NCBI RefSeq assembly: GCF_000196135.1
Contig: NC_005090.1
Location: forward strand, 816,001 to 880,000
Direction: 5' to 3'
Source: Wolinella succinogenes DSM 1740
GTDB lineage: Bacteria > Campylobacterota > Campylobacteria > Campylobacterales > Helicobacteraceae
DNA: 64,000 nt
The position numbers and the translations under genes were made by a program. The notes beneath the pieces are model-generated. The model saw only the letters and a program-made list of their open reading frames with translations. It searched no databases and was not told where the DNA came from. This document shows, in pieces, positions 19,100 to 27,295 of the stretch. Numbering within the stretch: position 1 is the stretch's first letter; each line of letters opens with the position of its first letter.

Positions 19100-19927
19100 T
19101 TGAAGCCTAACGCCCTTTTTGTCGGTTACAAACCGATGTTCATGAGCTCTAACCACTATCTCCAGCGCCTCAAGCGGCGCTTTGGGGTCAAAAAAGCGGG
19201 ATATAGCGGGACGCTTGATCCTTTTGCCAAAGGGGTTCTAGTCGTGGCATTTGGGCACTATACGAGACTATTTGATCATCTCAATCAAGAGCCTAAGGTT
19301 TATAGGGCGACCTTGTGGCTGGGGCTTCATAGCGATTCTTTGGACATTGAGAATATCTTGGGGGTGGAGGTGATTCCTCCCTATTCCAAAGAGAGAGTGG
19401 AAGAGATAATGGGTGCTTTGGAGGGGGAAATCAGCTACACTCCTCCCAAATATTGCGCCAAGAGAATTGGCGGCAGGAGGGCGTATGATATGGCGCGCAA
19501 CAAAGAAGAGGTGGAGCTTCCAATCCTCACGATGAGGGTGGGCAGACTCTCGCTGCTCCACTACACGCATCCTTTTGTCCATTTTGAGGCGGAGGTGAGC
19601 AAAGGCTCTTATATCCGAAGCCTTGGGGGGATGATCGCCTCTAGACTTGGATGTTATGGTGCACTCTCTAGTCTAGAGCGTCTAAGTGAAGGGGAGATGC
19701 GCTTTGAGGGCTACAGAGAGCTAGAGCCGCTAGAGATTCTCCCCTATCCAAAAATTGATGCCACCTCTTTAAAGGAGGAGTTTCTTCATGGGAAGAAGCT
19801 TTTAGCAAGCGATCTTGGAAATCCTAAAGAGGGCAAGTATATAGCGGAATTTGAGGAATTTTTCTCTATAATTGAAATCAAAGAGGGACAGGTCGTCTAT
19901 TTGCTCAATAGGATGGAAAAATGCTGA
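19100..19927 (+). CDS. truB: tRNA pseudouridine-55 synthase TruB
   Basis: A 275-residue enzyme making pseudouridine 55 in the T loop of tRNAs. The catalytic motif [19 protein letters not shown] contains the nucleophilic Asp at ~35; later [17 protein letters not shown] and [17 protein letters not shown] are family signatures. I start at TTG 19100, which has a near-perfect AGGAGGAG 5 bases upstream and gives the normal N-terminus [12 protein letters not shown]. Longer open-frame starts run into the promoter region of the divergent lipoprotein. It overlaps csrA by 7 bp. Confidence 0.93.
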
Positions 19928-20151
19928 TTTTATCGCGAAAAGAAGAAGAGAGTATCGTGATTGGCGATGAGATCGTCATCAAGGTCGTCTCGATTGACAA
20001 AGGAAGCGTGAAGCTTGGGTTTGAGGCGCCTCCCCATATGTTGATTTTGCGCGAAGAGCTCAAAAAAGCCGTCGCCGATGAGAACCTCAAGGCCTCCGCG
20101 CAGAGTGACGAAATCGCGCTCACCTCTTTGAGTCAAAAACTCAAAAAGTAG
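19921..20151 (+). CDS. csrA: Carbon storage / flagellar translation regulator CsrA
   Basis: A 76-residue RNA-binding protein. [18 protein letters not shown] at the N-terminus and [20 protein letters not shown] are the standard CsrA strands that bind GGA motifs near ribosome-binding sites. In Campylobacter and Helicobacter it regulates flagellin translation and motility, with FliW as antagonist. It sits between truB and ispE in an overlapping cluster, as in Helicobacter. Confidence 0.97.
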
Positions 20152-20154
20152 CCC

Positions 20155-20937
20155 ATGAGATCTTGTGCTAAGATCAATCTCTTTTTGAAGATTTTGGGAC
20201 AAAAAGGCTCTTATCATGAGCTCGCCTCACGATTCTGGAGAGTGGAATCGCTTTTTGATGAGATGGAGTGGATAGAATCCTCTAGCGGCTCTTTTGAGAT
20301 TCGCTCCACCCTCTCTTGTCCTGTGGAGCAAAACAGCATCTATAAAGCCAAAGAAGCCTTGCTCCCTAGACTCAAAGAGAGCGAGAGGCGCGAGATAGAA
20401 AAAAGAGGAATCTCCCTCCAAAAACGGATCCCTGAGGGAGCGGGGCTGGGTGGAGGAAGCAGCAATGCGGCCACCTTTTTGCTCATGGCCAAAGAATCGT
20501 TGGGGCTTTCTCTCTCGCTTGAGGAGCTCGCTGAGGTGGGAGAGCGGGTAGGGGCGGATGTCCCCTTTTTTGTCTTTGGCTACCCTAGTGCCAATGTCAG
20601 AGGGATTGGCGAAATCGTCGAACCTTTTGAAGAGAATCTTATGGAGGTGGAGCTTTTTATGAGCGGAATCATCGCTAATACAGCGCGAGTTTATGAAGCT
20701 TTTCGCACCTCTTTTTTGCCCAAGCTTGATTTGCGTTGGCAACGACAAGAGGCAGAGAGATGGCTGGAGAGCTCTGGAGAGACGATTCTTCAAAGCCAAG
20801 ACCCTTTGAGCCTTAATGACCTCTATGCTCCTGCGCTTCTTCTCTATCCAGAGCTGGGAGAGTATGCGCACACGGGGCGATTCTTTAGTGGGAGTGGAAG
20901 CACCTTTTTTGCTCCCGCGGGGGCGAATCGTGGCTAG
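20155..20937 (+). CDS. ispE: 4-diphosphocytidyl-2-C-methyl-D-erythritol kinase IspE
   Basis: A 260-residue GHMP kinase of the MEP isoprenoid pathway. It phosphorylates CDP-ME at O-2. [12 protein letters not shown] at the N-terminus is the substrate-binding start, and [17 protein letters not shown] at ~93-110 is the ATP-binding GHMP loop. A C-terminal [10 protein letters not shown] completes the family pattern. The gene starts 3 bp after csrA and overlaps smpB by 8 bp. Confidence 0.96.
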   Translation: MRSCAKINLFLKILGQKGSYHELASRFWRVESLFDEMEWIESSSGSFEIRSTLSCPVEQNSIYKAKEALLPRLKESERREIEKRGISLQKRIPEGAGLGGGSSNAATFLLMAKESLGLSLSLEELAEVGERVGADVPFFVFGYPSANVRGIGEIVEPFEENLMEVELFMSGIIANTARVYEAFRTSFLPKLDLRWQRQEAERWLESSGETILQSQDPLSLNDLYAPALLLYPELGEYAHTGRFFSGSGSTFFAPAGANRG

Positions 20938-21385
20938 GAAAGTGATCGCCAATAACAAAAAAGCCCTTTTTGATTTTCATATCCTAGAGCGCCTAGAGGC
21001 AGGAATCGCGCTCAGCGGTAGCGAGGTGAAGGCCATTCGGGCGGGGAGGGTCAATCTCAAAGATAGCTTTGTGAAGATCATTAAGGGTGAGGCCTTTTTG
21101 CTCAACGCTCACATCTCCTATCTGGAGACGACCAATCCGCATTATAAGCCTGATGAGAGACGCCCTAGGAAGCTTTTGCTTCATCGCAAACAGATTGATA
21201 AGCTCACAGGCAGTGTCTCTACTGAGGGGATGACGCTGGTGACGCTTTCGATCTATTTTAACGAGCGCAACCGCGCGAAGGCGGAGATCGCGCTTGCCAA
21301 GGGGAAAAATCTCCATGACAAACGCGAGACACTGAAAAAACGCATTCTGGATAGGGAGGTTAAAGCCGCCCTTAAAGAACATTGA
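20930..21385 (+). CDS. smpB: tmRNA-binding protein SmpB
   Basis: A 151-residue ribosome-rescue factor that delivers tmRNA to stalled ribosomes. The N-terminal strands [20 protein letters not shown] and [23 protein letters not shown], and the basic C-terminal tail [14 protein letters not shown], are diagnostic. GTG at 20930, inside the end of ispE, gives the family-normal N-terminus; the open frame extends upstream only as an ispE shadow. Confidence 0.96.
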   Translation: MARKVIANNKKALFDFHILERLEAGIALSGSEVKAIRAGRVNLKDSFVKIIKGEAFLLNAHISYLETTNPHYKPDERRPRKLLLHRKQIDKLTGSVSTEGMTLVTLSIYFNERNRAKAEIALAKGKNLHDKRETLKKRILDREVKAALKEH

Positions 21386-21406
21386 TCAAGTCTAAAAGGA
21401 GGGGGA

Positions 21407-21550
21407 TTGCAATATTTTGACTACATTATGGCGAGTCTGCTCACCTTGGGGGCTTTTTGGTTTTTTTACTCCAAGACCAAAAAAGAGGAGCGGCGTCTTA
21501 AGCGAGACAATGTGATTGATAATTTCAGCTTTAAAAGCTTAAAGAAGTAG
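21407..21550 (+). CDS. Tiny single-span membrane protein upstream of exbB
   Basis: A 47-residue ORF from TTG 21407 to TAG 21550: MQYFDYIMASLLTLGAFWF begins it, giving one membrane span at ~6-21, then a strongly basic cytoplasmic tail (KTKKEERRLKR) and FSFKSLKK at the end. AAAAGGAGGGGG ends 1-2 bases before the TTG, an unusually close but strong ribosome-binding site; the ATG at residue 8 would be better spaced. It fills the only gap between smpB and exbB, 3 bp before exbB. Confidence 0.6.
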   Translation: MQYFDYIMASLLTLGAFWFFYSKTKKEERRLKRDNVIDNFSFKSLKK

Positions 21551-21553
21551 GGC

Positions 21554-21982
21554 ATGGAACAGTATTTAAAAGAGATCGTGGATTATGGTGTTTTGGGTTT
21601 ACTTGGTTTTTTAAGTGTGGTGATGCTTTGGGCGGCGGTGGAGCGGCTCCTCTTTTTTCACTATGTCAAGCTTCAGCTCTACAAGAATCGCAAAGAGCTA
21701 GAGATCGATCTCTCCAAGCGCCTCACTATCATCGCAACGATTGGCTCAAACGCGCCTTATGTGGGGCTTTTGGGGACAGTCTTTGGGATCATGATGACCT
21801 TTTTGGAGATTGGGCAGAGCGGAGTGGCTGATTCAAATTCGATCATGACGGGCTTGGCCCTAGCGCTCAAAGCCACTGCTTTGGGGCTTTTGGTCGCGAT
21901 TCCTTCGGTGGTCTTTTATAACCTTCTGGTGCGCAAAAGTGAAGTGCTTTTGGCGGAGTGGGATATTCTTCATGACGCTTAA
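21554..21982 (+). CDS. exbB: ExbB/TolQ-type proton channel subunit
   Basis: A 142-residue inner-membrane protein with three spans (~13-33, ~60-80, ~98-120). GSNAPYVGLLGTVFGIMMTF and ALKATALGLLVAIPSVVFYN are the family's conserved second and third spans lining the proton path. With ExbD it uses the proton-motive force to energise TonB. Its short length without a long cytoplasmic domain is typical of Helicobacter ExbB. Overlaps exbD by 11 bp. It may serve receptors such as the TonB-dependent receptor at 50399-52513. Confidence 0.93.
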   Translation: MEQYLKEIVDYGVLGLLGFLSVVMLWAAVERLLFFHYVKLQLYKNRKELEIDLSKRLTIIATIGSNAPYVGLLGTVFGIMMTFLEIGQSGVADSNSIMTGLALALKATALGLLVAIPSVVFYNLLVRKSEVLLAEWDILHDA

Positions 21983-22355
21983 AAAAATCGATGGAATCAA
22001 TATTGTTCCCTTTATCGATATCATGCTGGTGCTTCTTGTGATTGTGCTCACGACCGCCACTTTTGTGGCGCAAGGACAGATTCCCGTGACCCTACCCAAG
22101 GCACAAAGTGGCTCTAAGCCTAGCCAGCTCAAAGAGAGAGAGTTCACCATCACGGAAAAGGGGGACTATTTTTTAGGCAAAGAGCCCGTGAGTTTGGAGC
22201 AGCTTCCCAAGCTCATCACCACGCTTCCTAAAGATTCCCCTATTATCATTCGCGGAGACGCCAAGAGTCAATTTGAGCGTTTTGTCGTCCTTGTGGGCGC
22301 TTTGCAAGATGCGGGATTGAACAATCTCTCCATTATCACCAAGAGCTCCAAATAA
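21972..22355 (+). CDS. exbD: ExbD/TolR-type proton channel subunit
   Basis: A 127-residue protein with one N-terminal span, INIVPFIDIMLVLLVIVLTT (~8-27), which includes the conserved protonatable Asp, and a periplasmic domain ending DAGLNNLSIITKSSK. It is the partner of ExbB. I start at ATG 21972, inside exbB; the longer frame start lies deeper in exbB and adds residues not seen in the family. Confidence 0.93.
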   Translation: MTLKKIDGINIVPFIDIMLVLLVIVLTTATFVAQGQIPVTLPKAQSGSKPSQLKEREFTITEKGDYFLGKEPVSLEQLPKLITTLPKDSPIIIRGDAKSQFERFVVLVGALQDAGLNNLSIITKSSK

Positions 22356-22383
22356 AATCCTAAACCCCTAAAGGAGGCCGACT

Positions 22384-22545
22384 ATGATGGGCACTCAGTA
22401 TGATTTAGGCACCATTATCTCAGCCTTTGTGACCTTCTTGGTTATTGTGCTTTTGGTGCGTTTCTATCTCAAGGTCGTCTCCTCCAAGCGCCCTCCTATT
22501 CAGCGCCCTGACTGGATGAAGGATCGCGATGGGGGTGAGTCTTGA
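22384..22545 (+). CDS. Tiny single-span membrane protein upstream of zorA-like gene
   Basis: A 53-residue ORF (ATG 22384, TGA 22545) with a strong AGGAGG site. Residues ~9-28 form one membrane span (GTIISAFVTFLVIVLLVRFY), followed by a basic, Pro-rich tail (SSKRPPIQRPDWMKDRDGGES). Its stop overlaps the TTG start of the ZorA-like gene, so it is translationally coupled to it. No family recognised; it could be a small accessory subunit of the channel. Confidence 0.65.
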   Translation: MMGTQYDLGTIISAFVTFLVIVLLVRFYLKVVSSKRPPIQRPDWMKDRDGGES

Positions 22546-24623
22546 GCGCAGGATTTGGCCTTTGGGTGAATCTCCTCTTTACCTTTGTGATGTTCTATTT
22601 GGCGTGGGTGGATTATCGCACCTTTGCCACGCCCCATCATCGAGATTTCAAATCAATCATCATGAGCACAGGGGTGCTTGGCACTTTTGTAGGGATATTT
22701 GCGGGACTTTTGGAATTTGACACGCTCAAAATCGAAGAATCAGTCCCCCCTCTTCTTGAGGGACTCAAGGTCGCCTTTTACACCTCAATCATGGGGATGG
22801 GCTTGGCGATTTTGCTCTCCGTTCTCCAGAAGCGTCGCCATGTTAAAAGCGACACGCAGGTGGCCACCGACTACTTCATCCAGCAAGCCTCTAAGCTCGA
22901 TCATCTCGAATCACTTCCCGGACTGCTCCCTCTCCTAGTTCGCCAACTAGAGCAGCTAGAGAGAATCGATGAGCGACAAAAGAGCCAGCATGAGAGGCTT
23001 TTTGCTCTTTTGGAAGAGCGGCTTTTGGAGGTGAAGCGCTCTCTTGAGGCGACCATCGATCAGCTAGCCAAGGGGGCTTCAGAAGAGATTATTGCGGCTT
23101 TGGAGAGGGTGATTGCGGATTTCAATCAGAATCTAAGTGAACAGTTTGGTGAAAATTTTAAAGAGCTCAATGCCGCCACGCTCAAGATGATCACATGGCA
23201 GGAGAATTACAAAAGTAGTATCGAAGAGATCGAAAAGAGCCTAGAACTCTCTAGGGGTGCGATGGAGAGCACAAGCCTCTCAATGGGCAAAATCCTAGAG
23301 AGCAATCAAGAGGTGCGCGCTTTTTACGAGGAGCTTGGAGCGCTTCTTAAGCTCTATCGGGGAGAAAATGAGGAGTTGAGCGCTCATTTGGAGAGCTTTG
23401 CAGGACTTAGAGGGAGGGCATTAGAGGCAGTCGAAGAGATTCATCGGCTCTTTGGCGATTCAAGCGCGCAGCTTAAAATCCTAGGTGAGGAAGTCACCTC
23501 CTCCACCAAAGAGGCACAAGAGAGTCTCACGCAAAGCAGTCGATGGTTGCAGGAGCGAATCCAAAGCGATATCTCCTTGGCGCAACAGCACTTCACTGAG
23601 CATCTAGGGGGGCTCTCTACAGAGTTTAAGGCACTAGTGGTGAGCCTTAGGGAGCAGCTTGGCGAAGGGGCGAACGAGGTGCTCTCTTTGCTCCAAAAGA
23701 GCTCCCAAGAGAGCAGCGCTTTCCTTTTGGAGCAGGAGAAGATGGCCAAGGAGAGCACTTTGGTGCTCTTTGCTAAGCTTAAAGAGCGATTCGAGCGCCT
23801 CAGTGAAGCCTTCTTGACGCAAAACAAGGGGGCGTTAGAGGGGATGGCGCTCGATTTTAGAGGTTTTTGGGAAGAGTATGCCACGAGATGGAGGGAGAGT
23901 AGTGAGCTCACTCAAGGGACTCTTCTAGAGACGAATCAACAGGTGAGGGCGAGTTTTGCGGAGCTTAGCGAGGGGGTTTTGGCTCAAAACAGCGCCATGG
24001 GCGAACAGATCAAAGCAGGTTTTGAAGGGATGACCCAAGGAGCGCTGAGTGGATTGATGATTTTGGCCAAGGCGCTAGAGGGCGGGATTGATGGGGTGAA
24101 AAAGAGTGTTAGTGAGATGAATCAAACGCTAGCCAAAGAGACACTCCAGACGCTCCAAAACCATAGCCAATCTCAGTTGGGGCTCTTGGGTGAGAGCACC
24201 ACGGCGATCCAGACGCGCCTTTTAGAGCTTGAAGAGGGGGCACAAAAGTCGCTCAAGAATCTAGCGCTAGAGTATGTGAAGCTGCTTCAAAAAATCACCA
24301 AAGAGAGCGTGAGTGCGCCCAAAGAGGCGAGTTTGGCGATTATCAAGGAGTTTGAAGTGTTGCAAAAAGAGGTGATCTCCACTATCACTTCAACCAATCA
24401 GACACTACTGGCCAACAAGCGTGAAATTGAGGGAATCTTGAAGATTCTTCAAGAGAATGTGACGAGTTCTTTGGAGAGCACCACCGCCCTCAATGAAAAT
24501 CTTGTCTCCTCGCTTCGCGATCTAGATCGATCGCTCTCCTCTCTCACGGGAGATTTCAAGCGCGATTATGAGTGGTTTTTGCGGCGTATTAAAGAGCTTA
24601 TTGGCAGTCGATCAGGCTTTTAA
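22542..24623 (+). CDS. ZorA-like MotA/TolQ/ExbB proton-channel protein with long helical tail
   Basis: A 693-residue protein. Three membrane spans are visible in residues ~1-105: LWVNLLFTFVMFYLAW, then MSTGVLGTFVGIFAGLLEF and FYTSIMGMGLAILLSVL, which follow the MotA/ExbB pattern (TGVLGTFVGI, TSIMGMG). Residues ~115-690 are almost entirely charged heptad-like helix, a tail of over 550 residues. Small MotA-type core plus giant tail is the layout of ZorA of Zorya antiphage systems (about 700 residues). TTG at 22542 overlaps the preceding tiny gene. Together with the OmpA-type partner it should form a proton-driven stator. No ZorC, ZorD or ZorE follows. MotA itself is excluded by the tail and lack of MotA's cytoplasmic motifs. 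Confidence 0.82.
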   Translation: MSAGFGLWVNLLFTFVMFYLAWVDYRTFATPHHRDFKSIIMSTGVLGTFVGIFAGLLEFDTLKIEESVPPLLEGLKVAFYTSIMGMGLAILLSVLQKRRHVKSDTQVATDYFIQQASKLDHLESLPGLLPLLVRQLEQLERIDERQKSQHERLFALLEERLLEVKRSLEATIDQLAKGASEEIIAALERVIADFNQNLSEQFGENFKELNAATLKMITWQENYKSSIEEIEKSLELSRGAMESTSLSMGKILESNQEVRAFYEELGALLKLYRGENEELSAHLESFAGLRGRALEAVEEIHRLFGDSSAQLKILGEEVTSSTKEAQESLTQSSRWLQERIQSDISLAQQHFTEHLGGLSTEFKALVVSLREQLGEGANEVLSLLQKSSQESSAFLLEQEKMAKESTLVLFAKLKERFERLSEAFLTQNKGALEGMALDFRGFWEEYATRWRESSELTQGTLLETNQQVRASFAELSEGVLAQNSAMGEQIKAGFEGMTQGALSGLMILAKALEGGIDGVKKSVSEMNQTLAKETLQTLQNHSQSQLGLLGESTTAIQTRLLELEEGAQKSLKNLALEYVKLLQKITKESVSAPKEASLAIIKEFEVLQKEVISTITSTNQTLLANKREIEGILKILQENVTSSLESTTALNENLVSSLRDLDRSLSSLTGDFKRDYEWFLRRIKELIGSRSGF

Positions 24624-24625
24624 TC

Positions 24626-25336
24626 ATGAAAGAGAACAACGAGTGGATCAGCATCTCCGATATGATGGCAGGGCTTATGATGATCTTTTTGATCATCACA
24701 GTCTCTTACATGGTGAGTTCAGCCTATGATCGCAAGAATCTAGAAAAGAAGAATCGCGAGCTTAGGGAGCTCAATGACAAAATAGGCGATGTTGCCAAAA
24801 CCTTTGAGACTCTTCAGTTAGAGCTGTATAACGACCTTATCAAGGAGTTTTCAAAGGATTTGACCTCTTGGAATGCGACCATTGACCCTGACAATACGAT
24901 TCGCTTCAAAGAGCCCGATGTTCTTTTTGACAGTGGCAAGAGTCAGGTCAAGGAGCGTTTCAAGGTGGTGCTGGATGATTTCTTCCCCCGTTATGTGAAG
25001 ATTCTCTCCCAAGAGAAATATAAAGGCGATATTGAGGAGATTCGAATCGAGGGACACACCTCCAGTGAATGGCTCAATGCAAAAACCCTAGAGGAGCGTT
25101 ATCTTGGAAATGCAGCACTCTCTCAGGCGAGAGCATTTGAAGTGCTTAAATATTGTTTTGCTCTAGAGAGAATCAAGGGTGAGCAGGATTGGCTAATCAA
25201 AGTGCTAAGGGCCAATGGACTCTCCTTTGCCAAGCCGCTTGATTCGGAGGAGCACTCTAGGCGGGTGGAGTTTCGCACCCTCACGCGAAGTCACCAAAAG
25301 ATGTTGAAGATTCTTGATCTGAGCAAGGAGTTATGA
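24626..25336 (+). CDS. ZorB-like OmpA/MotB-domain partner protein
   Basis: A 236-residue protein with one span at ~12-30 containing SISDMMAGLMMIFLIITVSY; the Asp at the start of this helix and the MAGLMM-F run match ZorB and MotB proton-carrying helices. A coiled linker (RKNLEKKNRELRELNDK) and a C-terminal OmpA-like peptidoglycan-binding domain follow: VLFDSGKSQVKERF, IRIEGHTSSEW and LSQARAFEVLKYC. The OmpA core ends SRRVEFRTLTR. It starts 2 bp after the ZorA-like gene and ends 1 bp before the phosphate cotransporter, so all are probably one operon. Confidence 0.84.
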   Translation: MKENNEWISISDMMAGLMMIFLIITVSYMVSSAYDRKNLEKKNRELRELNDKIGDVAKTFETLQLELYNDLIKEFSKDLTSWNATIDPDNTIRFKEPDVLFDSGKSQVKERFKVVLDDFFPRYVKILSQEKYKGDIEEIRIEGHTSSEWLNAKTLEERYLGNAALSQARAFEVLKYCFALERIKGEQDWLIKVLRANGLSFAKPLDSEEHSRRVEFRTLTRSHQKMLKILDLSKEL

Positions 25337-25337
25337 G

Positions 25338-27014
25338 GTGTCGCCAACGGAGATTTTTTTAGAGGCTTTTTCGGGACTTGGACTCTTTTTGTTTGGGATG
25401 CACTATTTGGAGCGCGCCATTGAAGATAGCTCGGGTCGCACCTTTAAGCGCCTGATTAAAGACTTTACTGCCACGCCTTTTAAAGCGGTTGTGAGCGGGA
25501 CTTTTTCAGCCGCAGCGCTCCAAAGTAGCAGTGTGGTGGCTCTCATGACGCTCTCTTTCGTGGGGGCGGGGCTGATGAGTCTTGCCAGTGCGATTGGGGT
25601 GATGTTTGGCGCGAGCTTTGGCACCACCTTTTCGGCGTGGATTGTGGCGCTGATTGGCTTTAGAATTAAGATTGATGTGCTCGCCCTTCCCATGATCGGG
25701 CTTGGAGGATTTATCCTTGTATTTGGAGCTGGCTCATCTAAGATTCAGGCTTTTAGTCGTGTGATGCTTGGGTTTGGATTTCTCTTTTTGGGGTTGCACT
25801 ATCTAAAGAGCAGTTCGGATTTCCTCTCTGCTTCTTTTGACCTGAGCGAATATTTGCTCTATCCCTTGCCCATTTTTATCCTCGTAGGGGCACTTTTGAC
25901 CATGGCGATTCAATCTTCGTTCGCCCTTGCAGCCATCGCACTCTCCGCTCTTCATTCTCAAGTGATCGATTTTCCCGTAGCGGCTGCGCTCATCATTGGA
26001 GCCAATGTCGGGACGACCGTCACCTCTTTTATCGGCTCTCTTGGCGAGGGGGCGGACAAGAAACGAGTGGCACTCTCCCATTTTGGTTTTAACCTAATCA
26101 CCTCTTTTATCGGCTATATTCTCCTCTCTCCACTCACCTATGTGGTGATGGAGTGGATGGGGCTCAAAGAGGAGCAGGCGTTGGCCTTGGCGATGTATCA
26201 GACGCTTTTTAATCTTATTGGCCTTGTTCTGCTTACCCCTTTTATCCCTTGGTTTGCGATGAAATTGACGAGCTTTTACGCCAAGGCTCAAACGGAGGTG
26301 ACTCGATATATCAACACGGTGGATATTAATGTCGCGGATGCTTCTTTGGAGGCAATCTATAAAGAGAGCGTCTATCTCATGGAGAGCGTGCTAAGATTTG
26401 GATCAATGTTGCTTAGTCTCAATCCTGAAGAGGTTTTCAATCGACACAAGCGGATGTGGAAAGTTCTCTCCCAAGAGAGTCTAGGAACGGAGGAGAATCT
26501 CCCTAAGCTCTACCGCAATATCAAGCGCTTGGAGATGAGGATTCTTGCCTATGGCGGGGAGATCGATCGTAAACTTTTGGACGAAGAGGAGAAATCGCGT
26601 CTCAACAAGATTCTTCAGGCGGTGCGTGACATCTCTTATGCGGCCAAGACACTCAAAGACGCCAAGGCCAATATCGATCAATTCAACGATAGCGATATTG
26701 AGTATGTGATCGATAACTACGACCGCATTCGATATGACCTCGTCAAACTTTTTAGAAATATCAAGCAAATTTTAGAGGGCGAGGGGATGGATGATGCATT
26801 TGCCGAAGCGCAAAAGGTCGCCAAGGAGATGGGCGGAGAGAATGAAGAGACGATTCGCGTCATCGCTCAAGTGGTGAAAGAGTACAACATTCCCGATGAT
26901 CTTGCCTCTTCGCTTCTTAATCTTAATCGTGCGGTTTTTAACGCCAGCGATTCGCTTTTGCGCTCTTTGATGCTTCTTTTGCGCCTAGAAAACAAGAATC
27001 AAGTTTTGGGCTAG
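25338..27014 (+). CDS. Na+/phosphate cotransporter (NptA/PNaS family) with PhoU-like tail
   Basis: A 558-residue membrane protein. Two inverted transport repeats are marked by the QSSS motifs: LQSSSVVALMTLSF (~55) and IQSSFALAAIALSA (~193), each in a region of several spans. From ~330 the protein becomes a helical cytoplasmic PhoU-like domain. The family imports inorganic phosphate with sodium. Start is GTG at 25338, right after the ZorB-like stop. The link to the stator pair may be only operon sharing. A sigma-28-like promoter for the next gene overlaps its last codons. Confidence 0.9.
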   Translation: MSPTEIFLEAFSGLGLFLFGMHYLERAIEDSSGRTFKRLIKDFTATPFKAVVSGTFSAAALQSSSVVALMTLSFVGAGLMSLASAIGVMFGASFGTTFSAWIVALIGFRIKIDVLALPMIGLGGFILVFGAGSSKIQAFSRVMLGFGFLFLGLHYLKSSSDFLSASFDLSEYLLYPLPIFILVGALLTMAIQSSFALAAIALSALHSQVIDFPVAAALIIGANVGTTVTSFIGSLGEGADKKRVALSHFGFNLITSFIGYILLSPLTYVVMEWMGLKEEQALALAMYQTLFNLIGLVLLTPFIPWFAMKLTSFYAKAQTEVTRYINTVDINVADASLEAIYKESVYLMESVLRFGSMLLSLNPEEVFNRHKRMWKVLSQESLGTEENLPKLYRNIKRLEMRILAYGGEIDRKLLDEEEKSRLNKILQAVRDISYAAKTLKDAKANIDQFNDSDIEYVIDNYDRIRYDLVKLFRNIKQILEGEGMDDAFAEAQKVAKEMGGENEETIRVIAQVVKEYNIPDDLASSLLNLNRAVFNASDSLLRSLMLLLRLENKNQVLG

Positions 27015-27025
27015 AATGCCGATCA
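26999..27025 (+). promoter_or_regulatory. Sigma-28 (FliA) promoter for small motility gene
   Basis: The -35 TCAAGTTT (26999-27006) and -10 GCCGATCA (27018-27025) are separated by exactly 11 bases; each differs by one base from the enterobacterial sigma-28 consensus TAAAGTTT-N11-GCCGATAA. It ends 32 bases before the ATG at 27058. Confidence 0.65.
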
Positions 27026-27057
27026 TAAAGAGTCATCTATTATCAAAGGATTGACAA

Positions 27058-27273
27058 ATGGATATTATGGGAATCGGAGCAGGGCTGGTAAACGGTTCGA
27101 CTTCCACAACCATTCCGGTGTTGAAAAAAGCCATGGAGACTCAAGAGACCCTCGTGGGTCAGTTGCTTGAAGGGGCGGAGACTTCAGGTCAAAGCTCTCT
27201 TCCTAGTCCAGACTCCCTCAAAGAGGCGGCCAAAGAGATAGGCAAAGGCCTCTCTTTGGATGTAAGCGCCTAA
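27058..27273 (+). CDS. YjfB-like putative motility protein
   Basis: A 71-residue protein. The segment TTIPVLKKAMETQETLVGQLLEG resembles the core of the small YjfB putative motility family (I/V-xx-LKKxM-x2-Q-x-x2-x-LL), preceded by MDIMGIGAGL. The ribosome-binding site AAAGGA lies 5-6 bases before the ATG. A sigma-28 promoter immediately upstream independently suggests expression with late flagellar genes. The family's molecular role is unknown. It is convergent with the cytochrome gene. Confidence 0.75.
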   Translation: MDIMGIGAGLVNGSTSTTIPVLKKAMETQETLVGQLLEGAETSGQSSLPSPDSLKEAAKEIGKGLSLDVSA

Positions 27274-27295
27274 AAAGGCTTAGGGGTGAGAGGAT

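Noticed and set aside
22542-25336. A second flagellar MotA/MotB pair
   Set aside because: The ZorA-like protein has a huge C-terminal helix and only three clear spans, and MotA cytoplasmic motifs are absent; the partner's TM helix matches ZorB better.
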